Of a stretch of 64,000 nucleotides of DNA, positions 9,391-19,080 are shown one piece after another. A program made the position numbers and the translations under genes. Within the stretch, counting starts at the first letter, position 1, and each line of letters starts with the position of its first letter. Source of the stretch: Parabacteroides faecis (GTDB taxonomy: Bacteria; Bacteroidota; Bacteroidia; Bacteroidales; Tannerellaceae); assembly GCF_014647375.1 (NCBI RefSeq), contig NZ_BMPB01000006.1:362052-426051 (forward strand), given 5' to 3'. The notes below the pieces were generated by a model. It saw nothing but the letters and a program-made list of their open reading frames with translations, had not been told where the DNA came from and did not search any database.

Positions 9391-11778
9391 TTATTCGGAA
9401 CGGATAATGTCTGCCGGATTTGTGCGGGATGCTTTCTGTATTTGCCAGATCAGAGTGAGGAATGAAATACCTCCGGTCAAAAGGATCGCAATGGCAAAAA
9501 TCCACCAGGCGATATTGGCTTTGTAGGCAAAATCGACCATGTACAAAGTGATGGCCAGCCAGGATAAAGGCAAACCGACCAGACAGGCTATTCCATATAA
9601 TTGACTGTATTTGATAAATAACATTTGCCATATAGCTTTAGTCGTCGCTCCGTTTATTTTCCGAATCGATATCTCATGAAACCGTTGTTGTATATCGAAC
9701 AGGGATAGACTGAACAAGCCCATAGCAGAAATCAATATGGCTATAATCGCGAAAAGAGAGGCGACACTGACCAATTGCTTATCCTCCTTGTAAATTGACA
9801 ACACTTCATCTTTCAAAAATGTATAAGGGAGTTCATTACCACATGACTCGTTGTATATTTTTCGAAGAAAGTCGATTGCTTCCTGTTTTTTATCAGGAAC
9901 GATACTGACTAATAGACCGGATGAAAAACCTTCTTTATAATAAAAGAAAATCATCGGTTCATAGCCTTTGGACAAATGTTGTGTACAAATGTCTTTAATA
10001 ACTCCGATAACCTGATACCTGGGAGCCGGTTGCTCTTTCGTTTGCGGACTGTAAACAAGCAGGCGGTCCAGAATGACTGGTGTTTCATCGATATCTGTAA
10101 TACCCAGTTCTCTTTTTGCCGATTCATTGATAACAATCGAAAGATCCATATTATTATCGATGGAGTCATTCCATAGCCGTCCTTCAATTGCTTCTATCCC
10201 CAGAATACGGAAGGAATTTTGATTGCTTACCTGGGTTCCTATACTTGTCCATTCTTTTCCCGGAATATGTGCCCAGCAATTTTGTCCTAAACGACTGAGT
10301 GGCCCGGGAGAATAACTATGCAGCTTGATGAGCGATGGGGTATTTTTCAGGTTTCTGTCCAGTTGCCGAACGATCAGATTGTATTTATTCCACATGCTCA
10401 TATCGCTTCCCCGTGGTCCTTCTATGGGTGAAATTTTGATAATGTTATCTGTTTCATATCCAAGATCGGTATTCAGCATAAAGTTTAACTGACGGATAGA
10501 ATAGATAGATACGATGGTTAAAGCCAGTGTGATAATATATTGTAAACAAAGGAATACTTTTCTGGATATAGTAGATTCTCCGCCTCTCCCGATCTTTTTC
10601 AAAGAAGTGACCGGCGAAGAATAATTATATTGGAAGAAGGGATATAGGGCTGTGATAAAAGGCAACAGGAACAGAATCCCGACAGAAAGGCTGGCGTCAA
10701 ATAAGAAATGCGAAGGAATCCGGATCATTAGAAAAGTATTGACCAGCAACGTCCCTGTCTCTATGAATGCCCATGCCAGAAATAAAGCAACGAGAGTCAT
10801 ACATAAGTTTTCAGCATACAATTGAACGGCTACTTGCCGGGTATTTGCTCCGAATACTTTTTTCATACCGAATTCACGTGCCCGTTTCTGGATCAACACC
10901 GTGTAGACATTGATAAAATTGAATAATCCTACCAGCATGATCAATACGGCAATAGCTATCAGGATAAGTACGTGTGTATAATTCCCTACCAACCGTTTAT
11001 CCAGGTATGTGACTACCTGTTGATCGAAATATAGCTTCTGTAAAGGGTAAAAGCAGATGCGCAGGCGGTTGGTGAAATTGGACATTTTACGGAATGCTTC
11101 GTATTCCTTGTTGACGGAGGCTGCAGAATGCCCCTTATGTAATTTGACAAGGGAATGGGGCATTGAATATTTTCTGTAGTTGGCCGATTCATTCGATATC
11201 AGCAGGTCGAAAGGCATGGAAAATCGGGTGTCCGGTTTACCCATAACGGCAACGACGGTTACCATCTCTCCCATTGAGGTGGTGATTTGTTGACCGATCG
11301 GATCTTCTTTCCCGAAAATTAATCGGGATAGGTCTTCCGAGATTATTGCGTCTTGCGGATTCTCTAATAATTTATTCCGGGACGTTTTTAGTATGGGAAT
11401 CGGTACTATTTTCAGATAATTCGTGTCTGCGGCTAAAGAGGCAACATTGTACAGTTTATTATCGACTGTAATCTGATCTTCGTCACTTTGGAATAGTGTA
11501 GATACAATTTCCACAGCCGGATCTTCCAATGGGTTTGGGGTATATCCATATTCAGGTAACAGACCGTAGAGTCTTTTCTGGTGAGATACTTCATCTTCCA
11601 TCACTGTATAGCAAACCCTGTCTATTTCGGGAATAAAATGATCGGTCGTCATTTCTCCGTAGACATACCGGAATATCAATATACAACAGGCCAGGCTGAG
11701 TGCCAGTCCCAGTATATTGATTGCCGTATAAAGCCGGAATCGGAGGAGGGTTCGTATTGCTAACAGGATGATTTTCAT
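9391..11778 (-). CDS. Double-FtsX ABC transporter permease, permease 4 (second subfamily)
   Basis: A 795-residue permease of a different sequence type from its operon neighbours. It begins MKIILLAIRTLLRFRLYT and continues with NILGLALSLAC. The first FtsX half has EFGMKKVFGA instead of EIALRKVNG, and the C-terminus is NPADIIRSE. These hallmarks are shared with the two permeases of the TolC operon (22897-25266 and 25289-27697), so this one is related across operons rather than to adjacent genes. Its second FtsX half has HEISIRKINGAT. It starts 6 bp downstream of the permease 5 stop codon. Confidence 0.88.
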   Translation of the reverse strand: MKIILLAIRTLLRFRLYTAINILGLALSLACCILIFRYVYGEMTTDHFIPEIDRVCYTVMEDEVSHQKRLYGLLPEYGYTPNPLEDPAVEIVSTLFQSDEDQITVDNKLYNVASLAADTNYLKIVPIPILKTSRNKLLENPQDAIISEDLSRLIFGKEDPIGQQITTSMGEMVTVVAVMGKPDTRFSMPFDLLISNESANYRKYSMPHSLVKLHKGHSAASVNKEYEAFRKMSNFTNRLRICFYPLQKLYFDQQVVTYLDKRLVGNYTHVLILIAIAVLIMLVGLFNFINVYTVLIQKRAREFGMKKVFGANTRQVAVQLYAENLCMTLVALFLAWAFIETGTLLVNTFLMIRIPSHFLFDASLSVGILFLLPFITALYPFFQYNYSSPVTSLKKIGRGGESTISRKVFLCLQYIITLALTIVSIYSIRQLNFMLNTDLGYETDNIIKISPIEGPRGSDMSMWNKYNLIVRQLDRNLKNTPSLIKLHSYSPGPLSRLGQNCWAHIPGKEWTSIGTQVSNQNSFRILGIEAIEGRLWNDSIDNNMDLSIVINESAKRELGITDIDETPVILDRLLVYSPQTKEQPAPRYQVIGVIKDICTQHLSKGYEPMIFFYYKEGFSSGLLVSIVPDKKQEAIDFLRKIYNESCGNELPYTFLKDEVLSIYKEDKQLVSVASLFAIIAILISAMGLFSLSLFDIQQRFHEISIRKINGATTKAIWQMLFIKYSQLYGIACLVGLPLSWLAITLYMVDFAYKANIAWWIFAIAILLTGGISFLTLIWQIQKASRTNPADIIRSE

Positions 11779-11784
11779 TTTTAT

Positions 11785-14091
11785 TTATTCTGATTTAACA
11801 ACTTCTGCCGGATTTTGATTGGCTGCTTTCCAGATTCGCAAACCGGTACATGTGATAATGAGTAAGGCTAGTGCCAGCCATATGGTCGGATAAATCCAGA
11901 AATCGATACTTGTCTGGAGTACATAGCCTTCTATCCAGGGTTTCATGATGAGGTAACCGACAGGGAATGCAATGACGGATGCGATCACTAACAAGAACAT
12001 ATATTTCAATAGGAACGTTTTCACGATATGACTGGTTTCCGCGCCGTTCACTTTGCGTATGGCTATTTCTTTCCTGCGTTTTTCACAGTCGAGGGTGACG
12101 AGTGAGAAAACACCGAACAGAGAGATCAATACACAAACCAGGGTGACGAAATCCAACATCATCAGCAATGCGTTTTCCGATTTGAGGAACTTCTCATATT
12201 CTTCTTCCATAGATATTATGTTATAATGGATTATGTTAGGATTCATCTGTTTGATCAGTTGCTCGATCCGTTTCTTACAAGAGTTCCAGTCGCAATTCTG
12301 ATATTGGAAGATGATATCGGAGGATACGCTTGATCCGTCTTCCAGGGTAAACATCATCGGTTTGGCCGGAATGGTAGGCGGAGCAATATAGAAGTCTTTG
12401 ACGATGCCTGTGATTACTTTTTTCTGAAAACCCTTACCGATAGGATCATTCATATTCATCTGTAAGGCTGCTGTCTCATTTATTATCATACTTTTATCAT
12501 CTGAAGGGAATGTCCCTTTCAGCAACTGCAGACCGTAAAACTTAAAGTAGTCTTCGTTGCAGTCTATAATTTCTAAAGTGACAGTAGAGGTCGAATCTGT
12601 TTTTCCTTCCCATTCATTGATTGTTTGGTAAGCGCGGGCATTACGCGGAAGTAGTCCGGGTAAGTTCGCCGGAACGATCGTTGCAATATAGGGATTTTTA
12701 GCCAGTTCGTCCTTAAGACCGTCAATTGGCGGATAAACCTGGATTGTTCCGCGATTTGCACGTTCGATTCCCAGATCCGTATGATTCAAATAATGTATCT
12801 GTTTCATCAGAATAGTGGAGCAGAAGATAAAACCGATACTGATAATCAGTTGCAGTACCATACTGACTTTCTGAAAAGAGTTTTGCCCTTTTCCGTTTGA
12901 TGAACCTTTTAGGGCTGCATTCAGACTTTTCTTTCGGGAGTAGTAGATCGGATATAATGACAAAATGAATGAAAAGGCTGCTACAATGCCGGAATAACTG
13001 AGTGCTTCCAGGTAAATACTTGTCTTATCCGATTTAATATCCGACAACTCTTTAAAAGTCGGGATTACCAGTTCCAGTAGGATCAGTCCGAAAAATATTG
13101 CAAAAACCAGGGTGATCAAATACTCGGTAGAAAATAACATCAGTAATTCACGATTGGACGAACCGTTTACTTTGCGTAGAGCTATTTCTCTGTCACGCAT
13201 GCGAATACGGGTGATAAACAGGGTTAGATAGTTGAATAGCGAACAGAGAATGACTAATCCGCCAGCCAGGGCGAAAAGCCGGATATGTTCATATTTAACT
13301 GTTACTCCCTGATTTGGACGGTCATACCGCATGGCTGTAATAGGGGTCGCTACACTATTTTTTACTACGATCGAGTTCTCCGTTTCATAGGTATGTTCAT
13401 ATAACTTTTGGATAAATTTCTGTGCATCGACCCCTTTTTTCAGTTTTATAAAAGTCTGGCACATACTGGCATACCATTGCGTCCGGTTATCTCCCGGCGA
13501 AAAATTGCCGACAATTTCGTATGGAATGTTAGAATGACGGCTCCAGGATTGGATAATAGCACATATCTTTTTTTTCTCTCCATATAGTTCCAGTTCCTGA
13601 CCAAGTGGATTTTCCGTCCCGAAAAGCTGTTGTGCGAGTCTTTCGGTAATGGCTATTTCATTGCTGTTTTCTGTAAGGAAGTTATGATTCCCGTTTGTTA
13701 TTTTTAGTTTGAACATATGCATGGCTGCCGAGTCAATGTCCATTTTAAAAGACCGATATTCCGTACCTTTATATCTGACAGTCGTTCCCCATGCTTGCAT
13801 ATTGCAGGCATCTTCTATTTCGGGAAAAGTCGCTTTCAGATAACCGGCCAGCGGATAAGGAGTAATTTCGGATAGGCCGTTATTGGTGGTCTTTGATTCA
13901 GGTCTTACCAGATAGATCCTGTCGGCACCGTCATGGAAGGTATCGTAAGTCTGCTCGTAACGTATCCACAAGGTAGACAGGGCAAAACAGGTAAAACCGA
14001 TAGCCAGCCCGATGATGCTGATAACGGATTGCGATTTGTATTTTATCAGGTTGCGTATCGCCAGTTTGATATAATGTCGTAGCATATTCAT
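11785..14091 (-). CDS. Double-FtsX ABC transporter permease, permease 5
   Basis: The shortest of the double permeases, at 768 residues. The N-terminal TM at ~18-38 is followed by a periplasmic domain with YLVRPESK, and the FtsX motifs are EIALRKVNGSS and EIAIRKVNGAE. It ends NPAEVVKSE. It is most similar to permease 7 (16538-18865): both share LSTLWIRYE/LATLWIRHE, an early TP.PLA.YL segment, VRMR-like loops and the FCSTILMKQIHYLNHTD/FCTLVMIKQIHYLSHTD segment. Only permease 6 separates the two, which suggests duplication followed by insertion or rearrangement. An internal ATG (second Met) could also serve as the start. Confidence 0.88.
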   Translation of the reverse strand: MNMLRHYIKLAIRNLIKYKSQSVISIIGLAIGFTCFALSTLWIRYEQTYDTFHDGADRIYLVRPESKTTNNGLSEITPYPLAGYLKATFPEIEDACNMQAWGTTVRYKGTEYRSFKMDIDSAAMHMFKLKITNGNHNFLTENSNEIAITERLAQQLFGTENPLGQELELYGEKKKICAIIQSWSRHSNIPYEIVGNFSPGDNRTQWYASMCQTFIKLKKGVDAQKFIQKLYEHTYETENSIVVKNSVATPITAMRYDRPNQGVTVKYEHIRLFALAGGLVILCSLFNYLTLFITRIRMRDREIALRKVNGSSNRELLMLFSTEYLITLVFAIFFGLILLELVIPTFKELSDIKSDKTSIYLEALSYSGIVAAFSFILSLYPIYYSRKKSLNAALKGSSNGKGQNSFQKVSMVLQLIISIGFIFCSTILMKQIHYLNHTDLGIERANRGTIQVYPPIDGLKDELAKNPYIATIVPANLPGLLPRNARAYQTINEWEGKTDSTSTVTLEIIDCNEDYFKFYGLQLLKGTFPSDDKSMIINETAALQMNMNDPIGKGFQKKVITGIVKDFYIAPPTIPAKPMMFTLEDGSSVSSDIIFQYQNCDWNSCKKRIEQLIKQMNPNIIHYNIISMEEEYEKFLKSENALLMMLDFVTLVCVLISLFGVFSLVTLDCEKRRKEIAIRKVNGAETSHIVKTFLLKYMFLLVIASVIAFPVGYLIMKPWIEGYVLQTSIDFWIYPTIWLALALLIITCTGLRIWKAANQNPAEVVKSE

Positions 14092-14102
14092 AATATTTCT
14101 GT

Positions 14103-16523
14103 TTATTCGGATTTAATAACTTCTGCCGGGTTGATCCGGGCTATTCTCCAAAGCTGCCATATTATCGTGAAGGCAACGATTACTGCCATAAGCAGGAATA
14201 TCAGGATAAAAGGTAGAATACCGATGGAGATTCTCTCAGCATAACTTTCCAACCACGATTTTAGTAACAATATCAATATGGGAAAAGCAATGCATGCAGA
14301 AACAAACAATTGCAACAGGTTGCTTTTGCAAAACATATGAACAATTGTAGCAGGTGTCGCTCCATTGATCTTACGGATGGCTACTTCCTTTTTCCTTCTG
14401 TCGGTAGATAAAGTAACCGATGCGTATATTCCCAGTAGGCTGATGATAATAGATATTATGGAAAATATGGTTGTCAGTTTGAATATATTCTGTTCTCTAC
14501 TCACATAAAAACCGGAATCATCTTTCATGGAGAAAATATAAGTAGGAGTGGCTTGATTGACATATTTGGATAGTTCGGCTTTCATGATCTCCGGAAATTC
14601 CTTCCTATATTCAGGCTTGATTTTTACTAAGCAGCTCATGTTAAGACTGTTCTCAGGGAATGGCATATAAATACAGGGAAGAACCGGGCGGGTATTCATT
14701 TCATACCGATTATTTATAAAATCTGAAACGATTCCGACCACCTGAAAGTTACTCATTTCCGTACCCCAATATCTCACATTTATTTGCATGCCGATAGGAT
14801 TTCGATTGAATAACCGTGCAAAAGATTCGTTGACAACTGCTTTGTCTGTTTCTTCTGAGCTATATAGACGTCCGTCCCGTAATTTTTGGTTGACAAGTTC
14901 AAAGAAAGATGGATCGGTATAGATATGGCCCATGGTACTTTTCGCTTCCTCATCACTGATCCCTTCCCACGAAAACCTTCCTTCTCTCAACTGCCAGGCT
15001 CCGGAAAATCCCATTCCGTTACGACAAACGATTTCGACTTTTGGGTCTTGCCGTAATTTTTGTAGTATTTCCGGACGGTGGGGAGTTAGCTTATCTCCGT
15101 TGAGGGATACGTCGAATGTTGAGGTTTTGTCGGTTTCACTCAGTCCGTTCGTCAGCCGGTATTCAATCAGATCGCTTTGTTGTTTGACAAACCAGGTCGT
15201 TCCCAGGAACAGGAAGCAGATAACGAGTTGTATGGATATGAATATATTCCGTAAAACACTATGGCGGCGTATGATCTGATTACTGAACAGACTTTGTATA
15301 AGGGATATCTTACCCAGATTATGAATAACGATCAGACACAGAAGCGCAATACCACCTAAACCGATAATGCTGTATTGGGTAAGAAGTTGTACTACGTAAC
15401 TATTGTCTATTGAAAAATCAGGATTAAGACTGTTAATATGTGGAATGACCAGTTCTGCAATAGCGAAGCTACAAGTACAGGCTATCAGAAAGGCGATGGA
15501 AGCTTCAATGAATAGCAGATAGAATATGGAACACTTTGTCGCTCCGTTCACTTGGCGGATGCCGCATTCCTTGATCCTGTTCATCATCCGTCCGATGATG
15601 AACAGTACATAATTAAAGAGAGCTGTCAGTAGTACCAGCAGTCCGATAATAAAGAAAATAGTTCCTGAGTCAGAAAAGAAATTTCTATTGTAGAGCGTAT
15701 TACGCTTCGTCAGCGGTTTTAACTGAACAATAGATTCTGCAATTTCATTTTTATTTTTAGGATATTTCAACGTGCTTTTTTTAAGCTTTTCGTTTAGCTT
15801 GTCGATATTTATACCCGGTTTGATTTTTACGAATGAATTGAACCCGTCGTAATAGGTATAACTATCGGGAGAACAGATTGCTTCATTTGTTGTATTCAGT
15901 TCGATACCGCTGTATCTTTCCAGATCACTTTGCTTTGGAAAGTTTTCGATCACTCCCCGGATGGTAAATACTTTTTGGGTATCGTCAAAATCATTAATAT
16001 CGGTGAAGGTTTTACCAATAACATCCGTTGTTCCGAATAATCTATTGGCGGTCTTCTCTGTAACTAGGATAGCATCGGGTGTCTGATCTATTTCATTGGG
16101 GTTTCCATTGATTAGCCGTATATTGAAAAAGTCCAGAAAATGATGGTCGGCAAAGACAAACAACTCTTTGAAATAATTGGCTGTACCATCCGTCTTTCTG
16201 ATTTCGCATAACTTCTCCGTGTAGGGTTGTAATTGGCTGTAAGCGGTAGCCGATTCTATTTCAGGATACTCCTTTGCGAGCATAGCGGAGGCAAAAGGTG
16301 AATAACTTGTCTGGGTACCTTTCTCTGTTTCTGTAAAAACGATGCATATTCTTTCTACCTCTTTGATGCTGTGATTCCAGTTTAAGTCAACTCTTAACGT
16401 ATAGGAACAGATGGCGAAACAGCAGACACCAACCGCTAACCCGATGATACTGATTAGCGATTGCGTCTTATATTTCAGTAGGTTACGTATGCCCAGTTTG
16501 ATATGGTGTTGTATCATATTCAT
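14103..16523 (-). CDS. Double-FtsX ABC transporter permease, permease 6
   Basis: An 806-residue permease and the most divergent member of the first subfamily. The first FtsX half reads ECGIRQVNGATK, the second EVAIRKINGATP. The N-terminal TM contains several cysteines (AVGVCCFAICSY), and the tail is NPAEVIKSE. The first periplasmic domain (~45-280) differs clearly from those of permeases 5 and 7. Gaps of 14 bp upstream and 11 bp downstream support cotranscription. Two in-frame Met codons at the N-terminus (positions 1 and 3) are both plausible starts. Confidence 0.87.
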   Translation of the reverse strand: MNMIQHHIKLGIRNLLKYKTQSLISIIGLAVGVCCFAICSYTLRVDLNWNHSIKEVERICIVFTETEKGTQTSYSPFASAMLAKEYPEIESATAYSQLQPYTEKLCEIRKTDGTANYFKELFVFADHHFLDFFNIRLINGNPNEIDQTPDAILVTEKTANRLFGTTDVIGKTFTDINDFDDTQKVFTIRGVIENFPKQSDLERYSGIELNTTNEAICSPDSYTYYDGFNSFVKIKPGINIDKLNEKLKKSTLKYPKNKNEIAESIVQLKPLTKRNTLYNRNFFSDSGTIFFIIGLLVLLTALFNYVLFIIGRMMNRIKECGIRQVNGATKCSIFYLLFIEASIAFLIACTCSFAIAELVIPHINSLNPDFSIDNSYVVQLLTQYSIIGLGGIALLCLIVIHNLGKISLIQSLFSNQIIRRHSVLRNIFISIQLVICFLFLGTTWFVKQQSDLIEYRLTNGLSETDKTSTFDVSLNGDKLTPHRPEILQKLRQDPKVEIVCRNGMGFSGAWQLREGRFSWEGISDEEAKSTMGHIYTDPSFFELVNQKLRDGRLYSSEETDKAVVNESFARLFNRNPIGMQINVRYWGTEMSNFQVVGIVSDFINNRYEMNTRPVLPCIYMPFPENSLNMSCLVKIKPEYRKEFPEIMKAELSKYVNQATPTYIFSMKDDSGFYVSREQNIFKLTTIFSIISIIISLLGIYASVTLSTDRRKKEVAIRKINGATPATIVHMFCKSNLLQLFVSACIAFPILILLLKSWLESYAERISIGILPFILIFLLMAVIVAFTIIWQLWRIARINPAEVIKSE

Positions 16524-16537
16524 ATATGTAGGTTGTA

Positions 16538-18865
16538 TTATTCAAATTTAATAACTTCTGCCGGATTTTTACTTGCAGCCTTCCATATTCGCCAATATAT
16601 GCAAGTGACTGTGATCATGACAAGAGATATAAATAATATCAGGTAGATCCAGAAGGGGATTGTTGTTTGTATAACGTAGTTTTCCAACCATGCTTTCATG
16701 ATCAGGTAACTGACAGGTAACGCGATGGCTGCTGCTACACAAAGTAATAATAAGTATTCTTTGAAGAACATGCGGACGATTATTCCGACTGACGCTCCGT
16801 TCACTTTACGGATAGCAATCTCTTTCCGGCGTTGTTCGCAGTTAAGAGTGACCAGCGAGAAAATGCCGAAAACGGAGATAAGGATACAGACAATGGATAC
16901 AAAGTCGAGTAACTTGATCAGGGCATTTTCCGATTGCAGGAACTTATTGAACTCTTCTTCTGTATTATTTAATCTGTAGAAAGTGAATTCCGGGTGTTTC
17001 TCTTTGATCAACGCCTCGATCCGCCGTTTGCATTCTTGCCATTGCCCTTTACGGAAAATGAAAAGGAGATTGCCGCCGGAGTTAATAGACCAGAATAGTT
17101 CTTGTACTGTAAATACCACCGGTTTCACGGGGATAGTAGGCGAATCTTTACAGAAATCGCGTATTACACCGATGATCTGTGCCCGGGTAGAGTCACTTTT
17201 GAGGAAAGATTTTCCGATCGGATCTGCCCAGCCAAACAGACGGGCGGCCGTTTCGTTGATCATCACTTTCTCTTTCCGGTCGTCATCCCTTAACATAGTG
17301 CCTTTCAGTAGCTTCAGATTATAATAATTACATATTCCTTCACCGCTGGCAATCGTCTCCAAAAGTACTTCATCGGCAGATGCAGGCTTATCATCCCATT
17401 CTTTCACCGGCATATAGCTTGCTCCGTTTTGGGGAATGAAAGAGTTGTGATTACCTGAAAGAACTTCGGTTATCATGGGGATTTGCTTAAGTTCTTCCCG
17501 CAGGCTGGCTTCGGACGATTTGGCACTGAATGTGATGGAGGCTCTTCCTACCCGTTCCACTATACGGTCGGTATGTGATAAGTAATGTATCTGTTTGATC
17601 ATCACAAGCGTGCAGAAGATGAATCCGATACTGATAATAAACTGTAAGACCAGGAAGAATTTCTGGAAATAATTCTTCCCTTTCCCTTTTTCCGTTCCTT
17701 TTATTGCTGCATTCAGCGATTGGTGGCGGAAATAATGGATAGGAAACAGAGAAATAAGGAACGACAGTAATGCTACGAAAAGGGAATAGCCGATAGCTTC
17801 CAGGTAGATTCCGTTTGTCGTTGTTTTTATTTCGGATAATTCCCGGAAAGTGGGTAGTATCAGTTCTATCAGTAACATCCCGATAAATATAGCAGTCAAT
17901 AGCGTTAATACATATTCTATAGAAAATAACTCCATCAGATGTTTATCGGAAGAACCGCATACTTTGCGTAAGGCTATTTCCTTTCCGCGCATCCGTATCC
18001 GGCTGACGAACAGAGTCAGGTAATTGAACAGCGAACAAAGGATGACCAGACCGCCCGACAAGGCAAACAACAGGATGTGATTGAATTTGATGGTCGCTTC
18101 CCGGATGGGATGGTCGTATCGCATCTGTATAATCGGGGTCAGTACGAAATGTTCCAGTTTGGCGTTATCTTTTTCAATAGTATGCTCATATATCTTTTTA
18201 CGGAAAGTCTTGATGTCCGCCTCTTTCCTTAGCTTGATAAAAGTCGTCCATCCGCAGGCGTACCAGACCGGGATCGTATAATTGGCTCTTACTATTTCAA
18301 AAGGCATGTTTGTATGAGGCTCCCAGGCTTTGACCACTGCACAAATGGGACTTTCCTGGCCGTATATGCTTAGTTCTTTCCCTATCGGGTTCTCTTTTCC
18401 GAATAGTTTTCCGGCGAGTTCTTCTGTGATGGCTATTTCTTTACTGCCGTTGACAAGGAAATTGGTATTTCCACTAACCAACCGGATCGGGAATATTTTC
18501 ATGGAGGCGGAATCCATCTGGATCTCATAAGATTGGTAAGTGATCCCTTTGTATTTGAATTCCATTTTACTGTCCGACACGTTACAGGCTTGTTCTATTT
18601 CGGGAAATGTTTCCTGCAGATAGGCTGCCAGTGGGGAAGGGGTGACTGTGGCCAAACCCTCGTTACTGTTTTTGTCTTCGTTACGGACCAGGAAAATGCG
18701 TTCCGCTTCCTCGTGAAAGTTCTCGTAGGTCATTTCGTGCCTGATCCACAGGGTTGCCAGTGCAAAACAGGTAAAACCCATCGCCAGGCCGATAATGCTG
18801 ACGATCGATTGGGTTTTATATTTTAAAAGATTGCGTATTGCAATCAGTAAGTAGTGTTTTAACAT
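16538..18865 (-). CDS. Double-FtsX ABC transporter permease, permease 7 (first gene of operon)
   Basis: A 775-residue permease, paralogous to permease 5. The FtsX motifs are EIALRKVCGSS and EIAIRKVNGAS, and the tail is NPAEVIKFE. It is promoter-proximal: the ATG at 18865 lies about 19 nt downstream of the start site predicted from the -24/-12 element at 18895-18910. The candidate enhancer lies further upstream at 18976-19002. Expression of the whole run of genes down to 1103 should therefore depend on sigma-54 and an activator of the NtrC type. Confidence 0.88.
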   Translation of the reverse strand: MLKHYLLIAIRNLLKYKTQSIVSIIGLAMGFTCFALATLWIRHEMTYENFHEEAERIFLVRNEDKNSNEGLATVTPSPLAAYLQETFPEIEQACNVSDSKMEFKYKGITYQSYEIQMDSASMKIFPIRLVSGNTNFLVNGSKEIAITEELAGKLFGKENPIGKELSIYGQESPICAVVKAWEPHTNMPFEIVRANYTIPVWYACGWTTFIKLRKEADIKTFRKKIYEHTIEKDNAKLEHFVLTPIIQMRYDHPIREATIKFNHILLFALSGGLVILCSLFNYLTLFVSRIRMRGKEIALRKVCGSSDKHLMELFSIEYVLTLLTAIFIGMLLIELILPTFRELSEIKTTTNGIYLEAIGYSLFVALLSFLISLFPIHYFRHQSLNAAIKGTEKGKGKNYFQKFFLVLQFIISIGFIFCTLVMIKQIHYLSHTDRIVERVGRASITFSAKSSEASLREELKQIPMITEVLSGNHNSFIPQNGASYMPVKEWDDKPASADEVLLETIASGEGICNYYNLKLLKGTMLRDDDRKEKVMINETAARLFGWADPIGKSFLKSDSTRAQIIGVIRDFCKDSPTIPVKPVVFTVQELFWSINSGGNLLFIFRKGQWQECKRRIEALIKEKHPEFTFYRLNNTEEEFNKFLQSENALIKLLDFVSIVCILISVFGIFSLVTLNCEQRRKEIAIRKVNGASVGIIVRMFFKEYLLLLCVAAAIALPVSYLIMKAWLENYVIQTTIPFWIYLILFISLVMITVTCIYWRIWKAASKNPAEVIKFE

Positions 18866-18894
18866 GGGCGCACTGTTATAATTGCATTTGAAAA

Positions 18895-18910
18895 CACAAA
18901 AGACGTGCCA
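18895..18910 (-). promoter_or_regulatory. Sigma-54 (-24/-12) promoter of the seven-permease operon
   Basis: Read on the minus strand, the sequence is TGGCACG-TCTT-TTGTG, against the sigma-54 consensus TGGCACG-N4-TTGCW. The only departure in the conserved core is TTGT instead of TTGC, which is shared with the other two sigma-54 promoters proposed in this window. The spacing between GG and the -12 element is canonical. It predicts a start near 18884, 19 nt before the ATG of permease 7. Confidence 0.68.
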
Positions 18911-18975
18911 AAGGGATAAGTGGTTAGTAATACGTGTGTTATGCTTTGTTTGGATCTGACGGTGGTGTGTGTATC

Positions 18976-19002
18976 CGCACGAATTGCGTTCGTTTACGCA
19001 CG
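18976..19002. promoter_or_regulatory. Candidate enhancer (UAS), copy A, for the sigma-54 activator at 30618
   Basis: The sequence follows CGCACGAA-N3-CGTTCGT-N3-CGCACG and contains the inverted repeat ACGAA-N5-TTCGT. The same 27-bp pattern, with identical letters at all 21 fixed positions, occurs at 30541-30567. In both places the near edge of the motif lies 66-67 bp upstream of the -24 GG of a sigma-54 promoter, in the same orientation. That is the usual place for binding of an NtrC-type activator. The identity of the bound protein is inferred from the neighbouring regulator gene. Confidence 0.65.
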
Positions 19003-19051
19003 GTAGGGGAATTTTGCTATAAAAAAAGTGAAGCTACTTGGTTATATTTTA

Positions 19052-19059
19052 TAGTTTTG
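19052..19059 (+). promoter_or_regulatory. Possible -7 element (TAnnTTTG) for the 958-aa protein gene
   Basis: TAGTTTTG matches the Bacteroidetes -7 consensus and lies 21 bp before the ATG at 19081. No TTG is found at the expected ~20 bp upstream distance, so this is a partial match only. This promoter region is shared back to back with the sigma-54 region of the permease operon. Confidence 0.35.
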
Positions 19060-19080
19060 TGGTCTGTAACTCTATAAAAT

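Noticed and set aside
18999-19020. Possible plus-strand sigma-54 promoter before the 958-aa gene (GG...TTTTGC)
   Set aside because: The distance between the GG and GC boxes is 8 or 12 bp, not 10, and the -24 box is poor.
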